This document shows positions 45,809-56,313 of a DNA stretch of 64,000 bases, piece after piece. The stretch spans positions 992,001 to 1,056,000 of the forward strand of contig NZ_CP025979.1 of NCBI RefSeq assembly GCF_002900365.1, in the 5' to 3' direction. Made by a program: the position numbers and the translations under genes. The notes under the pieces are model-generated. The model made no database searches and was not told the origin of the DNA. It saw only the letters and a program-made list of their open reading frames with translations. This DNA comes from Escherichia marmotae. Lineage in GTDB: Bacteria > Pseudomonadota > Gammaproteobacteria > Enterobacterales > Enterobacteriaceae. The number at the start of each line of letters is the position of its first letter. Positions within the stretch are counted from its first letter, which is position 1.

Positions 45809-46770
45809 TTATCTTCACCTTACGCCGCATTTTGTTATTGATCGTGACCTTGTTCCTGCTGACCTTTGTTGGCTTCAGTTTGAGCTATTTCACGCCACAT
45901 GCGCCGTTACAAGGCGCGTCGCTGTGGAATGCATGGGTGTTCTGGTTTAACGGCCTGATCCACTGGGATTTTGGCGTTTCCAGCATTAACGGTCAGCCGA
46001 TTGCCGAGCAGTTAAAAGAGGTCTTCCCGGCGACGATGGAGCTGTGCATTCTCGCCTTCGGTTTTGCGCTGATTGTTGGGATCCCCGTGGGGATGATTGC
46101 CGGAATTACACGCCATAAGTGGCAGGATAATTTGATCAACGCCATCGCGTTATTGGGCTTTTCAATCCCTGTTTTCTGGCTGGCACTTCTGTTGACGCTG
46201 TTTTGTTCGCTTACATTAGGCTGGCTGCCCGTTTCAGGGCGTTTCGATCTGCTCTACGAAGTGAAACCGATTACCGGTTTTGCGTTGATTGATGCCTGGC
46301 TTTCGGACTCACCGTGGCGGGATGAAATGATCATGAGCGCAATGCGTCATATGGTATTGCCAGTCATCACCCTGTCGGTTGCACCGACTACCGAAGTGAT
46401 CCGTCTGATGCGTATCAGCACCATCGAAGTGTATGACCAGAACTATGTGAAAGCAGCGGCAACCCGCGGTTTGTCGCGCTTTACTATTTTGCGTCGCCAC
46501 GTGTTACATAACGCGTTACCTCCTGTCATCCCTCGCCTGGGATTACAGTTCTCCACCATGCTGACACTGGCGATGATCACCGAAATGGTCTTTAGCTGGC
46601 CTGGACTTGGCCGCTGGTTAATTAACGCCATCCGCCAGCAGGATTACGCAGCCATTTCCGCCGGAGTGATGGTCTGCGGTTCACTGGTCATTATTGTTAA
46701 CGTGATTTCTGATATTTTGGGTGCCATGGCTAACCCTCTGAAACATAAGGAATGGTATGCCTTACGATAG
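45805..46770 (+). CDS. sapB: ABC transporter permease SapB
   Basis: A 321-residue inner-membrane permease of the DppB type with about six helices and the EAA-like loop (VKAAATRGLSRFTILRRHVLHNALPP). SapBCDF has been reported as a putrescine exporter in E. coli. It overlaps sapC by 14 bp. Confidence 0.95.
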   Translation: MIIFTLRRILLLIVTLFLLTFVGFSLSYFTPHAPLQGASLWNAWVFWFNGLIHWDFGVSSINGQPIAEQLKEVFPATMELCILAFGFALIVGIPVGMIAGITRHKWQDNLINAIALLGFSIPVFWLALLLTLFCSLTLGWLPVSGRFDLLYEVKPITGFALIDAWLSDSPWRDEMIMSAMRHMVLPVITLSVAPTTEVIRLMRISTIEVYDQNYVKAAATRGLSRFTILRRHVLHNALPPVIPRLGLQFSTMLTLAMITEMVFSWPGLGRWLINAIRQQDYAAISAGVMVCGSLVIIVNVISDILGAMANPLKHKEWYALR

Positions 46771-47647
46771 CGTATACAGCGAGAAGCGCCCGCCCGGCAC
46801 GCTGCGTACCGCCTGGCGCAAATTCTATGGTGATGCCGCTGCAATGGTCGGCCTGTACGGCTGCGCGGGGCTGGCTGTGTTGTGTATTTTTGGCGGCTGG
46901 TTTGCGCCTTACGACATCGACCAGCAATTTCTCGGTTATCAATTGTTGCCGCCGTCATGGTCGCGCTACGGAGAAGTCTCTTTTTTCCTCGGCACCGATG
47001 ACCTTGGTCGCGATGTTTTAAGCCGTTTACTGAGCGGTGCTGCGCCTACCGTCGGCGGCGCATTTGTGGTGACGCTTGCCGCGACAATCTGTGGTCTTGT
47101 GCTCGGCACCTTCGCCGGTGCTACGCATGGTTTACGGTCAGCGGTGCTTAACCATATTCTGGATACTTTACTGGCGATCCCGTCCCTGCTGCTGGCGATT
47201 ATCGTCGTCGCGTTTGCCGGGCCGAGTTTGTCGCACGCAATGTTTGCCGTCTGGCTGGCGTTACTGCCGCGTATGGTGCGTTCGGTCTACAGCATGGTGC
47301 ATGATGAGCTGGAAAAAGAGTACGTTATTGCTGCCCGTCTGGATGGCGCAACGACGCTGAATATTCTCTGGTTTGCCGTGTTGCCGAACATTACCGCCGG
47401 ACTGGTCACAGAGATCACCCGCGCACTGTCGATGGCAATTCTTGATATCGCCGCGCTGGGCTTTCTCGATCTCGGCGCGCAACTCCCCTCGCCTGAATGG
47501 GGAGCGATGCTTGGCGATGCACTGGAGCTGATTTATGTCGCCCCGTGGACCGTGATGCTGCCTGGAGCGGCAATTATGATCAGCGTGTTGTTGGTTAACC
47601 TCCTTGGCGATGGTGTACGTCGTGCGATTATTGCGGGGGTGGAATAA
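46757..47647 (+). CDS. sapC: ABC transporter permease SapC
   Basis: A 296-residue DppC-type permease with an N-terminal cytoplasmic stretch, the GTDDLGRDVLSRLLSGA segment of the family and an EAA loop (VIAARLDGATTLNILWFAVLPN). It overlaps sapD by one base. Confidence 0.95.
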   Translation: MPYDSVYSEKRPPGTLRTAWRKFYGDAAAMVGLYGCAGLAVLCIFGGWFAPYDIDQQFLGYQLLPPSWSRYGEVSFFLGTDDLGRDVLSRLLSGAAPTVGGAFVVTLAATICGLVLGTFAGATHGLRSAVLNHILDTLLAIPSLLLAIIVVAFAGPSLSHAMFAVWLALLPRMVRSVYSMVHDELEKEYVIAARLDGATTLNILWFAVLPNITAGLVTEITRALSMAILDIAALGFLDLGAQLPSPEWGAMLGDALELIYVAPWTVMLPGAAIMISVLLVNLLGDGVRRAIIAGVE

Positions 47648-48639
47648 TGCCGTTACTGGATATTCGTAACCTGACCATTGAATTTAAAACCGGTGATGAG
47701 TGGGTTAAAGCCGTTGACCGCGTGAGTATGACCTTAACCGAAGGTGAAATCCGTGGCCTTGTTGGCGAGTCTGGCTCCGGCAAAAGTTTGATTGCGAAAG
47801 CGATTTGTGGCGTTAATAAAGATAACTGGCGTGTTACCGCTGACCGTATGCGTTTTGATGATATCGATCTGTTGCGTCTCTCCGCGCGCGAACGGCGCAA
47901 GCTGGTTGGGCACAATGTATCGATGATCTTTCAGGAACCGCAATCGTGTCTCGACCCTTCTGAACGTGTGGGTCGTCAGTTGATGCAAAATATCCCGGCC
48001 TGGACCTACAAAGGGCGTTGGTGGCAGCGTTTTGGCTGGCGCAAACGCCGTGCCATTGAGCTGCTGCACCGTGTGGGGATTAAAGATCACAAAGATGCGA
48101 TGCGCAGCTTTCCGTATGAGTTAACCGAAGGTGAATGCCAGAAAGTGATGATTGCCATCGCGCTGGCAAATCAACCACGTCTGCTGATAGCTGACGAACC
48201 GACAAACTCGATGGAGCCAACCACCCAGGCGCAAATTTTTCGCCTGCTGACGCGTCTGAATCAGAACAGTAACACCACCATTTTGCTTATCAGCCATGAC
48301 TTACAAATGCTTAGCCAATGGGCGGATAAAATTAACGTGCTTTACTGTGGCCAAACGGTGGAATCCGCGCCAAGTAAGGAGCTGGTGACGATGCCGCATC
48401 ATCCTTATACCCAGGCGTTGATCCGCGCGATACCGGACTTCGGCAGCGCGATGCCGCATAAAAGTCGCCTCAATACGCTGCCCGGTGCCATCCCTCTGCT
48501 GGAACAATTACCGATTGGCTGTCGTCTGGGACCACGTTGCCCGTATGCACAACGAGAATGTATTGTGACGCCGCGTTTGACGGGGGCGAAAAATCATCTC
48601 TATGCCTGTCATTTCCCGCTGAACATGGAGAAAGAGTGA
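47647..48639 (+). CDS. sapD: ABC transporter ATP-binding protein SapD
   Basis: A 330-residue ATPase with Walker A GESGSGKS, Walker B LLIADEPTNSME, and a C-terminal oligopeptide-type cysteine motif (CRLGPRCPYAQREC ... YACH). The signature is the unusual TEGECQK in place of LSGGQ, as known for SapD. In E. coli SapD (TrkE) also supports Trk potassium uptake. Confidence 0.95.
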   Translation: MPLLDIRNLTIEFKTGDEWVKAVDRVSMTLTEGEIRGLVGESGSGKSLIAKAICGVNKDNWRVTADRMRFDDIDLLRLSARERRKLVGHNVSMIFQEPQSCLDPSERVGRQLMQNIPAWTYKGRWWQRFGWRKRRAIELLHRVGIKDHKDAMRSFPYELTEGECQKVMIAIALANQPRLLIADEPTNSMEPTTQAQIFRLLTRLNQNSNTTILLISHDLQMLSQWADKINVLYCGQTVESAPSKELVTMPHHPYTQALIRAIPDFGSAMPHKSRLNTLPGAIPLLEQLPIGCRLGPRCPYAQRECIVTPRLTGAKNHLYACHFPLNMEKE

Positions 48640-48640
48640 G

Positions 48641-49447
48641 ATGATAGAAACCCTGCTCGAAGTGCGTAATTTAAGCAAAACGTTCCGCTACCGAACCGGC
48701 TGGTTTCGTCGTCAGACCGTAGAAGCCGTAAAACCCTTGAGCTTTACGCTGCGTGAACGCCAGACGCTGGCGATTATTGGCGAGAACGGTTCCGGAAAAT
48801 CGACGCTGGCGAAAATGCTGGCGGGAATGATTGAGCCAACCAGCGGTGAGTTATTGATTGACGATCATCCGCTGCATTTTGGCGATTACTCTTTCCGCAG
48901 CCAGCGGATTCGCATGATCTTTCAGGACCCGTCGACCTCGTTGAATCCACGTCAGCGTATCTCGCAGATCCTGGATTTTCCGCTGCGCCTGAACACTGAC
49001 CTCGAGCCTGAGCAGCGGCGCAAACAGATTATTGAAACGATGCGTATGGTCGGACTGCTGCCGGATCACGTCAGTTACTATCCGCATATGTTGGCACCAG
49101 GGCAAAAACAGCGTCTGGGTCTGGCTCGCGCACTAATATTGCGCCCTAAAGTCATTATCGCGGATGAAGCTCTCGCCTCGCTGGATATGTCGATGCGTTC
49201 GCAGTTGATTAACCTGATGCTGGAGTTACAAGAAAAACAGGGCATTTCTTATATTTATGTTACCCAACACATCGGGATGATGAAGCATATCAGCGACCAG
49301 GTTCTGGTCATGCATCAGGGCGAAGTGGTCGAGCGCGGCAGTACGGCTGACGTGCTGGCATCGCCGCTACATGAACTCACCAAGCGGCTCATTTCCGGGC
49401 ACTTTGGCGAAGCGTTGACGGCAGATGCGTGGCGCAAAGATCGTTAA
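48641..49447 (+). CDS. sapF: ABC transporter ATP-binding protein SapF
   Basis: A 268-residue ATPase partner of SapD with Walker A GENGSGKS, signature LAPGQKQR and Walker B VIIADEAL. It begins one base after sapD and ends the operon at a bidirectional terminator. In K-12 ycjD and fabI follow; here a five-gene efflux locus lies between. Confidence 0.95.
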   Translation: MIETLLEVRNLSKTFRYRTGWFRRQTVEAVKPLSFTLRERQTLAIIGENGSGKSTLAKMLAGMIEPTSGELLIDDHPLHFGDYSFRSQRIRMIFQDPSTSLNPRQRISQILDFPLRLNTDLEPEQRRKQIIETMRMVGLLPDHVSYYPHMLAPGQKQRLGLARALILRPKVIIADEALASLDMSMRSQLINLMLELQEKQGISYIYVTQHIGMMKHISDQVLVMHQGEVVERGSTADVLASPLHELTKRLISGHFGEALTADAWRKDR

Positions 49448-49454
49448 TCTTCGG

Positions 49455-49494
49455 CGCCTCATTCTGACAGGGGGAAATCCCCGTCAGAATGAGG
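49455..49494. terminator. Bidirectional terminator between sapF and eefX
   Basis: GCCTCATTCTGAC and GTCAGAATGAGGC pair perfectly, with an inner GGGG/CCCC extension. It separates two convergent operons. Confidence 0.88.
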
Positions 49495-49508
49495 CATTCA
49501 TTAATCCA

Positions 49509-50672
49509 TTACTTCTGACTGTCGATTCTGGTGAGAGCAACCAGCAATGCCAACGTGTAACACACCGTAATCGCCAGACTCATTTTTAACAGAGTTTCCC
49601 CACCTACTCCCGATAACGGCGCAGCTATACCGCCAAAGACAAACATACTCATCCCCATCAGCGCAGATGCCGTTCCTGATTCTTGCGTCCCTACAGCACT
49701 CATTGCCTCAGCCCCACCAACAGTGCCTATGCCGCTACAAAATGCGATGGTGAAAAATAATGCCACCAGTGCCGGAATGGGTAACTGCAACCATGCACAT
49801 AAGACAGTGAGCAATGCACACAGAATCGCCGCTACCAGGCCGACTCTCAACAATTTCATCGGGTTAAGTCGTCGGGCCAGTCGTGAGAAGATCCATGAAG
49901 CGATGATAAGCCCGATGCCGTTAAGGCCAAACACCAGGCTGAATTGCATTGGGCTAAAGCCAAATTCTTTCTGTAATACGAAAGACGAAGAACCGATGTA
50001 CGCAAACAAGCCAGCCAGCATAAAACTTTGAATCAGGCAAAAACGCATGAAACGGCGGTTCTGCACCACGCTTCGTCCGGTTAATAGTAATGATGAGCCC
50101 CTTTTATTTTCTGGCAATGTCTCATGGATAAATAACAGGCAGCCCAGCAACAGTACGGTGCTAATTTCAGCCATTACCCAGAATAAAGTGCGCCAGTCAA
50201 AGGTGCTGACAATGTAACCTCCCAGCACTGGCGACAATACCGGAGCCAGGCCATTCACCGTCATTAACAGAGCAAAGAACTGGGTCAGCGTTACCCCCTG
50301 ATATTTGTCACGAGCAATAGAACGAGAGAGCACCGAACCACCTGCCCCCGCGATCCCCTGAATAAAACGCCAGACCACCAGCCAGTAAATATTGTTAGTT
50401 GTCGCGCACAAAATGGAGGAGACAATAAACAATAGTAACGACAAGATTAACGGGCGTTTACGCCCTATTTTGTCGCTCAGAGGGCCAAATAACAGTTGCC
50501 CTACGCCAAGACCGATTAGTGACGCGGTCAACGTCAATTGCGTTATGGTCGTAGTTGTCGCCAGTTGCTCCGACATCTCAGGTAATGCGGGTAAATAAAG
50601 GTCAGTACACATCGGGCCGATACCGGCTAAAAGACCAAGAATCAATGCCCATGAAAGAGAGACTCTAGCCAT
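49509..50672 (-). CDS. eefX: MFS drug exporter of the Bcr/CflA type (EefX-like)
   Basis: A 387-residue DHA1 transporter with 12 predicted helices. It has the motif-A loop GPLSDKIGRKRP between helices 2 and 3 and the Bcr/CflA signature at the start (GPMCTDLYLPALP). It begins 8 bp after the outer-membrane channel gene, so it is part of the efflux operon. The order regulator, fusion protein, RND pump, outer-membrane factor, MFS matches eefRABCX of Klebsiella and Enterobacter. The name rests on that order and family, not on a database match. Confidence 0.82.
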   Translation of the reverse strand: MARVSLSWALILGLLAGIGPMCTDLYLPALPEMSEQLATTTTITQLTLTASLIGLGVGQLLFGPLSDKIGRKRPLILSLLLFIVSSILCATTNNIYWLVVWRFIQGIAGAGGSVLSRSIARDKYQGVTLTQFFALLMTVNGLAPVLSPVLGGYIVSTFDWRTLFWVMAEISTVLLLGCLLFIHETLPENKRGSSLLLTGRSVVQNRRFMRFCLIQSFMLAGLFAYIGSSSFVLQKEFGFSPMQFSLVFGLNGIGLIIASWIFSRLARRLNPMKLLRVGLVAAILCALLTVLCAWLQLPIPALVALFFTIAFCSGIGTVGGAEAMSAVGTQESGTASALMGMSMFVFGGIAAPLSGVGGETLLKMSLAITVCYTLALLVALTRIDSQK

Positions 50673-50680
50673 ACTATTCC

Positions 50681-52054
50681 TTACTTAAGTGATGACATGC
50701 CGCCGCCCAGCGACTGCCAGAGTGTTACCCGGTTTGTGAAATCAGTCAGTTGCAATGCCAGTAACGCCTGCTGTGCGCTCCACAAAGTGCGTTGTGCCGT
50801 CAACACGGTCAGGTAATCACCGACACCGGCCTGATAGCGGCGCAGGCCAATATCGACCGTTTGTTGTTCAGCTTTAACATACTGACGCTGTGCATCCAGT
50901 TGTTCTTCAACTGTTGCTCTACGAGCCAGCGCGTCAGCAACATCTTTGAAAGCGCTCTGAACGGTTTTCTCATAGGTGGCAATAAGCCCGCGCTTTTGTG
51001 CTTCTGCGTAACGAAGCTGCGCCAGATTACTACCGCCGGTGAACAGCGGTAATGTTACCGAGGGCGCAAATGACCAGACCTGCATTCCGTGGCTGAACAG
51101 CGACGATAATGCGTCGCTGCCGACGCCAGCACTTGCAGTCAGCGAAATCGTCGGGAAAAAGTTAGCCCGCGCGGCACCAATATCAGCATTGGCGCTCTTC
51201 AGATTATGTTCCGCTTCCTGGATATCCGGGCGACGCAGCAAAACGTCAGATGACACTCCCGCAGGAACCAGGCTTATCATCTGCTCCGGCAGGCTTTCCA
51301 GTGTTCCCGGTAGCAGATTTTCCGTAAGTGTTGTACCCGCCAGTAAGTTCAGGGCATTTTTATCCTGCATCACTTGCGTCTGATAGCTGGCAACGCTGGC
51401 GCGCGCCTGCTGATAGATACTCATCGCCTCGCTGACATCTGTCGCTGCCGCCGTGCCAACCTGCTGCTGGCGCTGGATAATTTTCAATGAGTTCTCTGCG
51501 CTGGCCATCGTTTCTTTTGCCAGAGCTAGGTTGCTGTTATCGGCCGCCAGGGTCAGCCAGGCGGTGCTGATTTCGGCAATCAGCGTTAAACGGGTGTTCT
51601 GGGCTGTAAATTCACTGGCAAGCCAGGTTTCTCGCGCCGCCCGTGACAAGCTCTGATTACGACCAAACAGATCTAACGTAAAACTGGACACCGTACCGTC
51701 AGCCTCAGCAGTGGTCCCCGTGCCATTCGCCAGCGAACGACTGCGGGTCGAACTTAAGGTTGCATTCACCGTCGGGAATAACGACGCATTAGTTTGCCCA
51801 TAGAGCGCCCGCGCTGAGTCAATATCAGCAATCGCTTTTTGCACATCGCGGTTACTGTTCAGTGCAATGGTCACCACTTGCTGCAATCGGGGATCGTGGA
51901 TCACCTGTTGCCAGTCATGGCTGATTGCCTTCCCCTGCCCCTGTGCTCCCGGCAAGCTCGCCGGGATTGGGGATTCGGGCGTGCTGTAGTGGGGATCGAG
52001 CGAGACACATCCCGCACTCAACAGCACCAGAAAAATTAGAGAACGACGCAACAT
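50681..52054 (-). CDS. eefC: Outer-membrane efflux lipoprotein (TolC/NodT family, EefC-like)
   Basis: A 457-residue outer-membrane factor with lipobox LLSAGC (Cys16). Two tandem OEP repeats are present, with RPDIQEAEHNLKSANADIGAARA in the second half, typical of OprM/CusC-type channels. It starts 3 bp after the RND gene stop, and its AGGAG site overlaps that gene. Having its own channel means the pump need not depend on TolC. Confidence 0.88.
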   Translation of the reverse strand: MLRRSLIFLVLLSAGCVSLDPHYSTPESPIPASLPGAQGQGKAISHDWQQVIHDPRLQQVVTIALNSNRDVQKAIADIDSARALYGQTNASLFPTVNATLSSTRSRSLANGTGTTAEADGTVSSFTLDLFGRNQSLSRAARETWLASEFTAQNTRLTLIAEISTAWLTLAADNSNLALAKETMASAENSLKIIQRQQQVGTAAATDVSEAMSIYQQARASVASYQTQVMQDKNALNLLAGTTLTENLLPGTLESLPEQMISLVPAGVSSDVLLRRPDIQEAEHNLKSANADIGAARANFFPTISLTASAGVGSDALSSLFSHGMQVWSFAPSVTLPLFTGGSNLAQLRYAEAQKRGLIATYEKTVQSAFKDVADALARRATVEEQLDAQRQYVKAEQQTVDIGLRRYQAGVGDYLTVLTAQRTLWSAQQALLALQLTDFTNRVTLWQSLGGGMSSLK

Positions 52055-52057
52055 AAC

Positions 52058-55000
52058 TTACTCCTGACGGCGCGGTTTACCGGCAAACAAACGTTTAACC
52101 AGCACAAAAAACAGAGGAACGAAGAAGATGGCCAGTAATGTAGCGGTCAGCGTACCGCCAATAATGCCCGTACCAATGGCGATGCGGCTGTTCGCACCTG
52201 CACCGGTCGCCATCGCCAGCGGCATAACCCCCGCAATAAACGCCAGCGAGGTCATGATGATTGGACGTAAACGGGTCTGCGCCGCGCGTAATGCCGCACG
52301 ACTCAGGGAATAGCCCTCAGCAACCGCCGCTTCGGCAAATTCCACAATCAGAATGGCGTTTTTCGACGACAAACCGATAGTGGTTAATAGCGCCACCTGG
52401 AAGTAAACGTCGTTGTTTAAATCACGCATCCAGGCCGCCAGCGCCGCACCGAGCAGCCCCAGCGGGATCACCAGAATGACCGAGAACGGAACTGACCAAC
52501 TTTCGTACAGTGCTGCAAGGCAGAGGAAAACCACCAGAATAGAGACCGCATACAGACTCAGTGCCTGACCGCTGGCCAGTTTCTCCTGCAATGACAAGCC
52601 ACTCCAGGCCCAGGTTGTCCCTGCCGGAAGGTTGTTTGCCAGAGCTTCCATTTTTGCCATCGCGTCGCCAGAACTAAAACCACTCGCGTTTTCCCCCTGA
52701 ATTTCATAAGCCGCGGAGCCGTTGTAACGCACCAGTTTTTCCGGGCCATAGATCCAGCGCGTAGTAGCAAAAGCAGAGAATGGCGTCATGGCGTTATCGC
52801 TACCGCGCACAAACCATTTCCCTAAGTCTGACGGCGCAGAACGAAACTCACTGTCGCCCTGAATGTAGACTTTTTTCACACGGCCACGGTCAATAAAGTC
52901 ATTCACATAAGTACCGCCCCACGCGCTGGCCAGCGTATCGGTGACATCACTTAAACTCAAACCCAGCGATACAGCTTTATTGTTATCAATATCTACCTGC
53001 AATTGCGGCATTTGCGGCAGGTCATTGGCACGTACAGAAATCAGCTCAGGGCTTTGATTAGCCTGTTCAATCAACTTGTTACGCATTTGAAGTAAGGTTT
53101 CACGGTCAGTAGCACCACTTGCCATTAATTCAAACGTAAAGCCATTGCTATGCCCCAGACCATCAACCGCAGGTGGAGTCATGGCAAATACCGTAGCATC
53201 ACGAATTGCCCCCAACTCTTTGGTTGCCCGTAAGGCAATGGCCTGGGCGGTATTTTCTGCACCCTTACGTTGTGACCAGTTTTTCAACGAGACAAACGCC
53301 ATCCCGGTGTTCTGCCCGCTACCACTAAAACTAAAACCATCAACGGTAAAAATGACATCAGTGTTTGCTTTTTCGTTTACCAGGAACCAGTCAACAATCT
53401 GGCGGTTTACTTCTGCTGTACGAGCTGCGGTCGCTCCGGCTGGCAGCGTGTACTGCACCATGATTTCGCCCTGGTCTTCAGTGGGTAAGAAACTGCCCGG
53501 CAGTTTCCACATCATCAGAGCCATTCCACCGCCCAGCACGACATAGACACCCATAGCCCGCACCGCACGACGCAAAACATAAAGGACGCCATGCTGGTAC
53601 TTTTCTTCAGTACGACGGTAAAAGCGGTTGAATGCGCCGAAAAAACCTTTTTTATGCGGTGGAACATGATGGAGGACAGAACCACAAAGCGCAGGAGTCA
53701 GCGTTAATGCGACCACCACGGAAAGCAGCATGGCGGAAATAATGGTTATCGAAAACTGACGATAAATTACCCCCGTAGATCCCCCAAAGAACGCCATTGG
53801 CAGAAATACGGCAGACAGTACCAGAGCAATAGCAACCAGAGCGCCAGAAATTTCGCCCATTGATTTTTCCGTTGCTTCACGCGCAGGCAGTCCTTCGTCA
53901 CGCATAATACGTTCGACGTTCTCCACCACCACAATGGCATCGTCCACCAACAGGCCGATCGCCAGTACCATTGCAAATAACGTCAGGGTATTAATCGAAT
54001 AGCCAAACAACGCAAGAACGCCAAACGTCCCCAGCAAGACGACCGGCACGGCTAACGCCGGGATCAGCGTAGCGCGCAGGTTTTGCAGGAATAAATACAT
54101 CACACAAACCACCAGTACGATGGCTTCAAACAGCGTCTGAATTACGTCCTCTACGGAGATTTTAATAAATTCAGTGCTGTCTTTTGGGTAAGCGATGCCG
54201 TATCCCTGTGGCATGTTGCGCTGAAATTCTGCGATTTTATCCTTTACCAGCGTCGCCGTATTTAACGCATTCGCTCCCGGTGAGAGCATCACGGCTACCC
54301 CTGCGGCCGGATGACCGTTCAACTTACTGATGGCGTTATAATCTTCGCTACCCATCTCAACGCGAGCCACATCCTTGATGCGAACAACCGCGCCGTCTGA
54401 CTGGCTTTTAACAATAATATTTTTAAATTGCTCAACGGTTTGCAGGCGTGACTGAGCACGGACTGTTGCCGTCAATTGTTGCGTGTTCGATGACGGTAAA
54501 GCACCGATTTTCCCGGCAGTAACTTGCACGTTTTGCGCTTCAATTGCACTTTGTACATCGGATGGCATCAGCGAGTATGAGGCCAGTTTGGCTGGATCAA
54601 GCCAGATGCGCATCGCATATTCAGCCCCAAAAACTTGCAGACTCCCTACGCCTTCAACACGCGCCAGCGGGTCCTGAAGATTACTCACCAGCCAGTCAGC
54701 AATATCGGAACTGGTCGCTTTGTCGGTAGTGTCATATACGGCAGCAATCAGCAAAAAGTTGCTTTGTGATTTCTCCACCGTGACACCGGTTTGCTGTACT
54801 TCGCTCGGTAAACGTGACTCCGCCTGCTGTATTTTATTTTGTACCTGCACCTGCGCGGTATCAGGGTCAGTGCCTTGTTCAAACGTCACGTTAATACTGA
54901 CTGAGCCATCCGAACTACTGGTGGAACTGAAGTAGAGCAAATTATCCAGCCCGGTAAGTTGTTGTTCGATAACCTGAGTTACGCTGTTTTCCAGCGTTTC

Positions 55001-55165
55001 GGCAGAAGCACCGGTATAAGTAGCTGAAATTCTGATGGTCGGCGGCGCAACATCAGGATATTGCGCGACGGGTAATGTGCGAATGGCCAGAATCCCCGCC
55101 AACATAATCAAAATGGCGATAACCCAGGCAAAGACGGGTCTGCGAACAAAAAAACGCGAAAACAT
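52058..55165 (-). CDS. eefB: RND multidrug efflux pump (HAE1 family, EefB-like)
   Basis: A 1035-residue proton-driven inner-membrane transporter related to AcrB. The N-terminal helix is followed by the first porter domain (LPVAQYPDVAPPTIRISATYTG). Transmembrane helix 4 carries the paired acidic residues (GLLVDDAIVVVEN). A second half has the same layout ending FVPLFFVLVKRLF. The ATG overlaps the fusion-protein stop as TGATG. It is a different gene from acrB/acrF, judged by place and operon. Eef pumps in Enterobacter and Klebsiella are normally quiet and reported as H-NS repressed. Confidence 0.9.
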   Translation of the reverse strand: MFSRFFVRRPVFAWVIAILIMLAGILAIRTLPVAQYPDVAPPTIRISATYTGASAETLENSVTQVIEQQLTGLDNLLYFSSTSSSDGSVSINVTFEQGTDPDTAQVQVQNKIQQAESRLPSEVQQTGVTVEKSQSNFLLIAAVYDTTDKATSSDIADWLVSNLQDPLARVEGVGSLQVFGAEYAMRIWLDPAKLASYSLMPSDVQSAIEAQNVQVTAGKIGALPSSNTQQLTATVRAQSRLQTVEQFKNIIVKSQSDGAVVRIKDVARVEMGSEDYNAISKLNGHPAAGVAVMLSPGANALNTATLVKDKIAEFQRNMPQGYGIAYPKDSTEFIKISVEDVIQTLFEAIVLVVCVMYLFLQNLRATLIPALAVPVVLLGTFGVLALFGYSINTLTLFAMVLAIGLLVDDAIVVVENVERIMRDEGLPAREATEKSMGEISGALVAIALVLSAVFLPMAFFGGSTGVIYRQFSITIISAMLLSVVVALTLTPALCGSVLHHVPPHKKGFFGAFNRFYRRTEEKYQHGVLYVLRRAVRAMGVYVVLGGGMALMMWKLPGSFLPTEDQGEIMVQYTLPAGATAARTAEVNRQIVDWFLVNEKANTDVIFTVDGFSFSGSGQNTGMAFVSLKNWSQRKGAENTAQAIALRATKELGAIRDATVFAMTPPAVDGLGHSNGFTFELMASGATDRETLLQMRNKLIEQANQSPELISVRANDLPQMPQLQVDIDNNKAVSLGLSLSDVTDTLASAWGGTYVNDFIDRGRVKKVYIQGDSEFRSAPSDLGKWFVRGSDNAMTPFSAFATTRWIYGPEKLVRYNGSAAYEIQGENASGFSSGDAMAKMEALANNLPAGTTWAWSGLSLQEKLASGQALSLYAVSILVVFLCLAALYESWSVPFSVILVIPLGLLGAALAAWMRDLNNDVYFQVALLTTIGLSSKNAILIVEFAEAAVAEGYSLSRAALRAAQTRLRPIIMTSLAFIAGVMPLAMATGAGANSRIAIGTGIIGGTLTATLLAIFFVPLFFVLVKRLFAGKPRRQE

Positions 55166-56286
55166 CAGGCATTGCCTCCATTAGCCTGAACCTCAACGGC
55201 CTTGACGGTCTGCCCTGAAGTTACTTTGGCGGAACCTTCGACAATCAGTCGGTCACCGTTGTGCAGGCCGTTCAACACCAGCCATTTATCACCGTAGGTT
55301 TCTCCCGTTTCGAGCGTGCGCTGCTCTACTTTATTGTCTTTATTCACCACCAGCGCGGTAGCATTACCTTTAGCATCACGCGTAACACCTTGTTGCGGCG
55401 CGAGAATAGCGTTTTCCATCACGCCTTCATCGACACGAGCGCGAACAAACATACCCGGTAACAACTGCTGCTGTGGATTAGGGAAAATCGCCCGTAATGT
55501 CACCGAACCGGTAGATTCATCAACGGCCACTTCGGTGAGTTCCAGCCGACCTTTTTCGCTATACGTTGTACCATCTTCCAGGATAAGTGAGACGCTCATG
55601 GTATCGCTGTTGGTTGCCAGCGACTGTTTGCGCAGACGCAGTAAATCGACACTGGAGCGAGTGAGATCAACATACATCGTTTCCAGACCACGAATAGTCG
55701 TTAACGCCGTATCCTGCGACGCGGTCACCAGTGCGCCAGGCGTCACCGACGAAATGCCTATGCGCCCGGAAATCGGCGCGGTGACCGTGGTCCAGTCAAG
55801 ATTAATGCGCGCGGTTTCCAGCGCAGCTTTTTTCGCTTCTACACTGGCTTTATCTTGTGCACAGGTAGACTGAGCATCATCAGCATCCTGTTGTGACACG
55901 CCGCTATCTTTCACCAGTCGGGCATAACGCTGCGCTTTCTGGCAATCGGCTTTTACCAGTGCCTGCGCCTGTTGCAACGCAGCATGGGCTTCATTCCATG
56001 CCGCCCGATAACTGGCCGAATCAATCTGGTAGAGCGGCTGTCCGGCCTTAACCAGATCACCTTCTTTAAATAAGCGTTTCTGGATAATTCCCCCAACCTG
56101 CGGACGTACTTCAGCACTGAGTGCCGCACTGGTGCGCCCGGTTAATTCACTGACTACAGAAACCGGTTGAGATTTGAGCGTAACAACGCCCACCTCTGTT
56201 TCCGACGGGGATGAATTGTTATTTTGCGTATTATCACAACCAGATAAGAGCAGCATTGCCACTACAGACGTTGCTATATACTTCAT
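55165..56286 (-). CDS. eefA: Periplasmic adaptor (membrane fusion) lipoprotein, EefA-like
   Basis: A 373-residue HlyD/AcrA-type adaptor with lipobox LLSGC (Cys17), a biotinyl-lipoyl half motif (VGGIIQKRLFKEGDLVKAGQPLYQID), a coiled-coil hairpin (about 100-170) and a beta-barrel domain (FPNPQQQLLPGMFVRARVDEG). I chose the ATG at 56286 because CCTGGAGAAAATA precedes it; the longer frame to 56388 reads through the inferred operator region. Confidence 0.9.
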   Translation of the reverse strand: MKYIATSVVAMLLLSGCDNTQNNNSSPSETEVGVVTLKSQPVSVVSELTGRTSAALSAEVRPQVGGIIQKRLFKEGDLVKAGQPLYQIDSASYRAAWNEAHAALQQAQALVKADCQKAQRYARLVKDSGVSQQDADDAQSTCAQDKASVEAKKAALETARINLDWTTVTAPISGRIGISSVTPGALVTASQDTALTTIRGLETMYVDLTRSSVDLLRLRKQSLATNSDTMSVSLILEDGTTYSEKGRLELTEVAVDESTGSVTLRAIFPNPQQQLLPGMFVRARVDEGVMENAILAPQQGVTRDAKGNATALVVNKDNKVEQRTLETGETYGDKWLVLNGLHNGDRLIVEGSAKVTSGQTVKAVEVQANGGNA

Positions 56287-56313
56287 TATTTTCTCCAGGG
56301 TGAACAATACCCT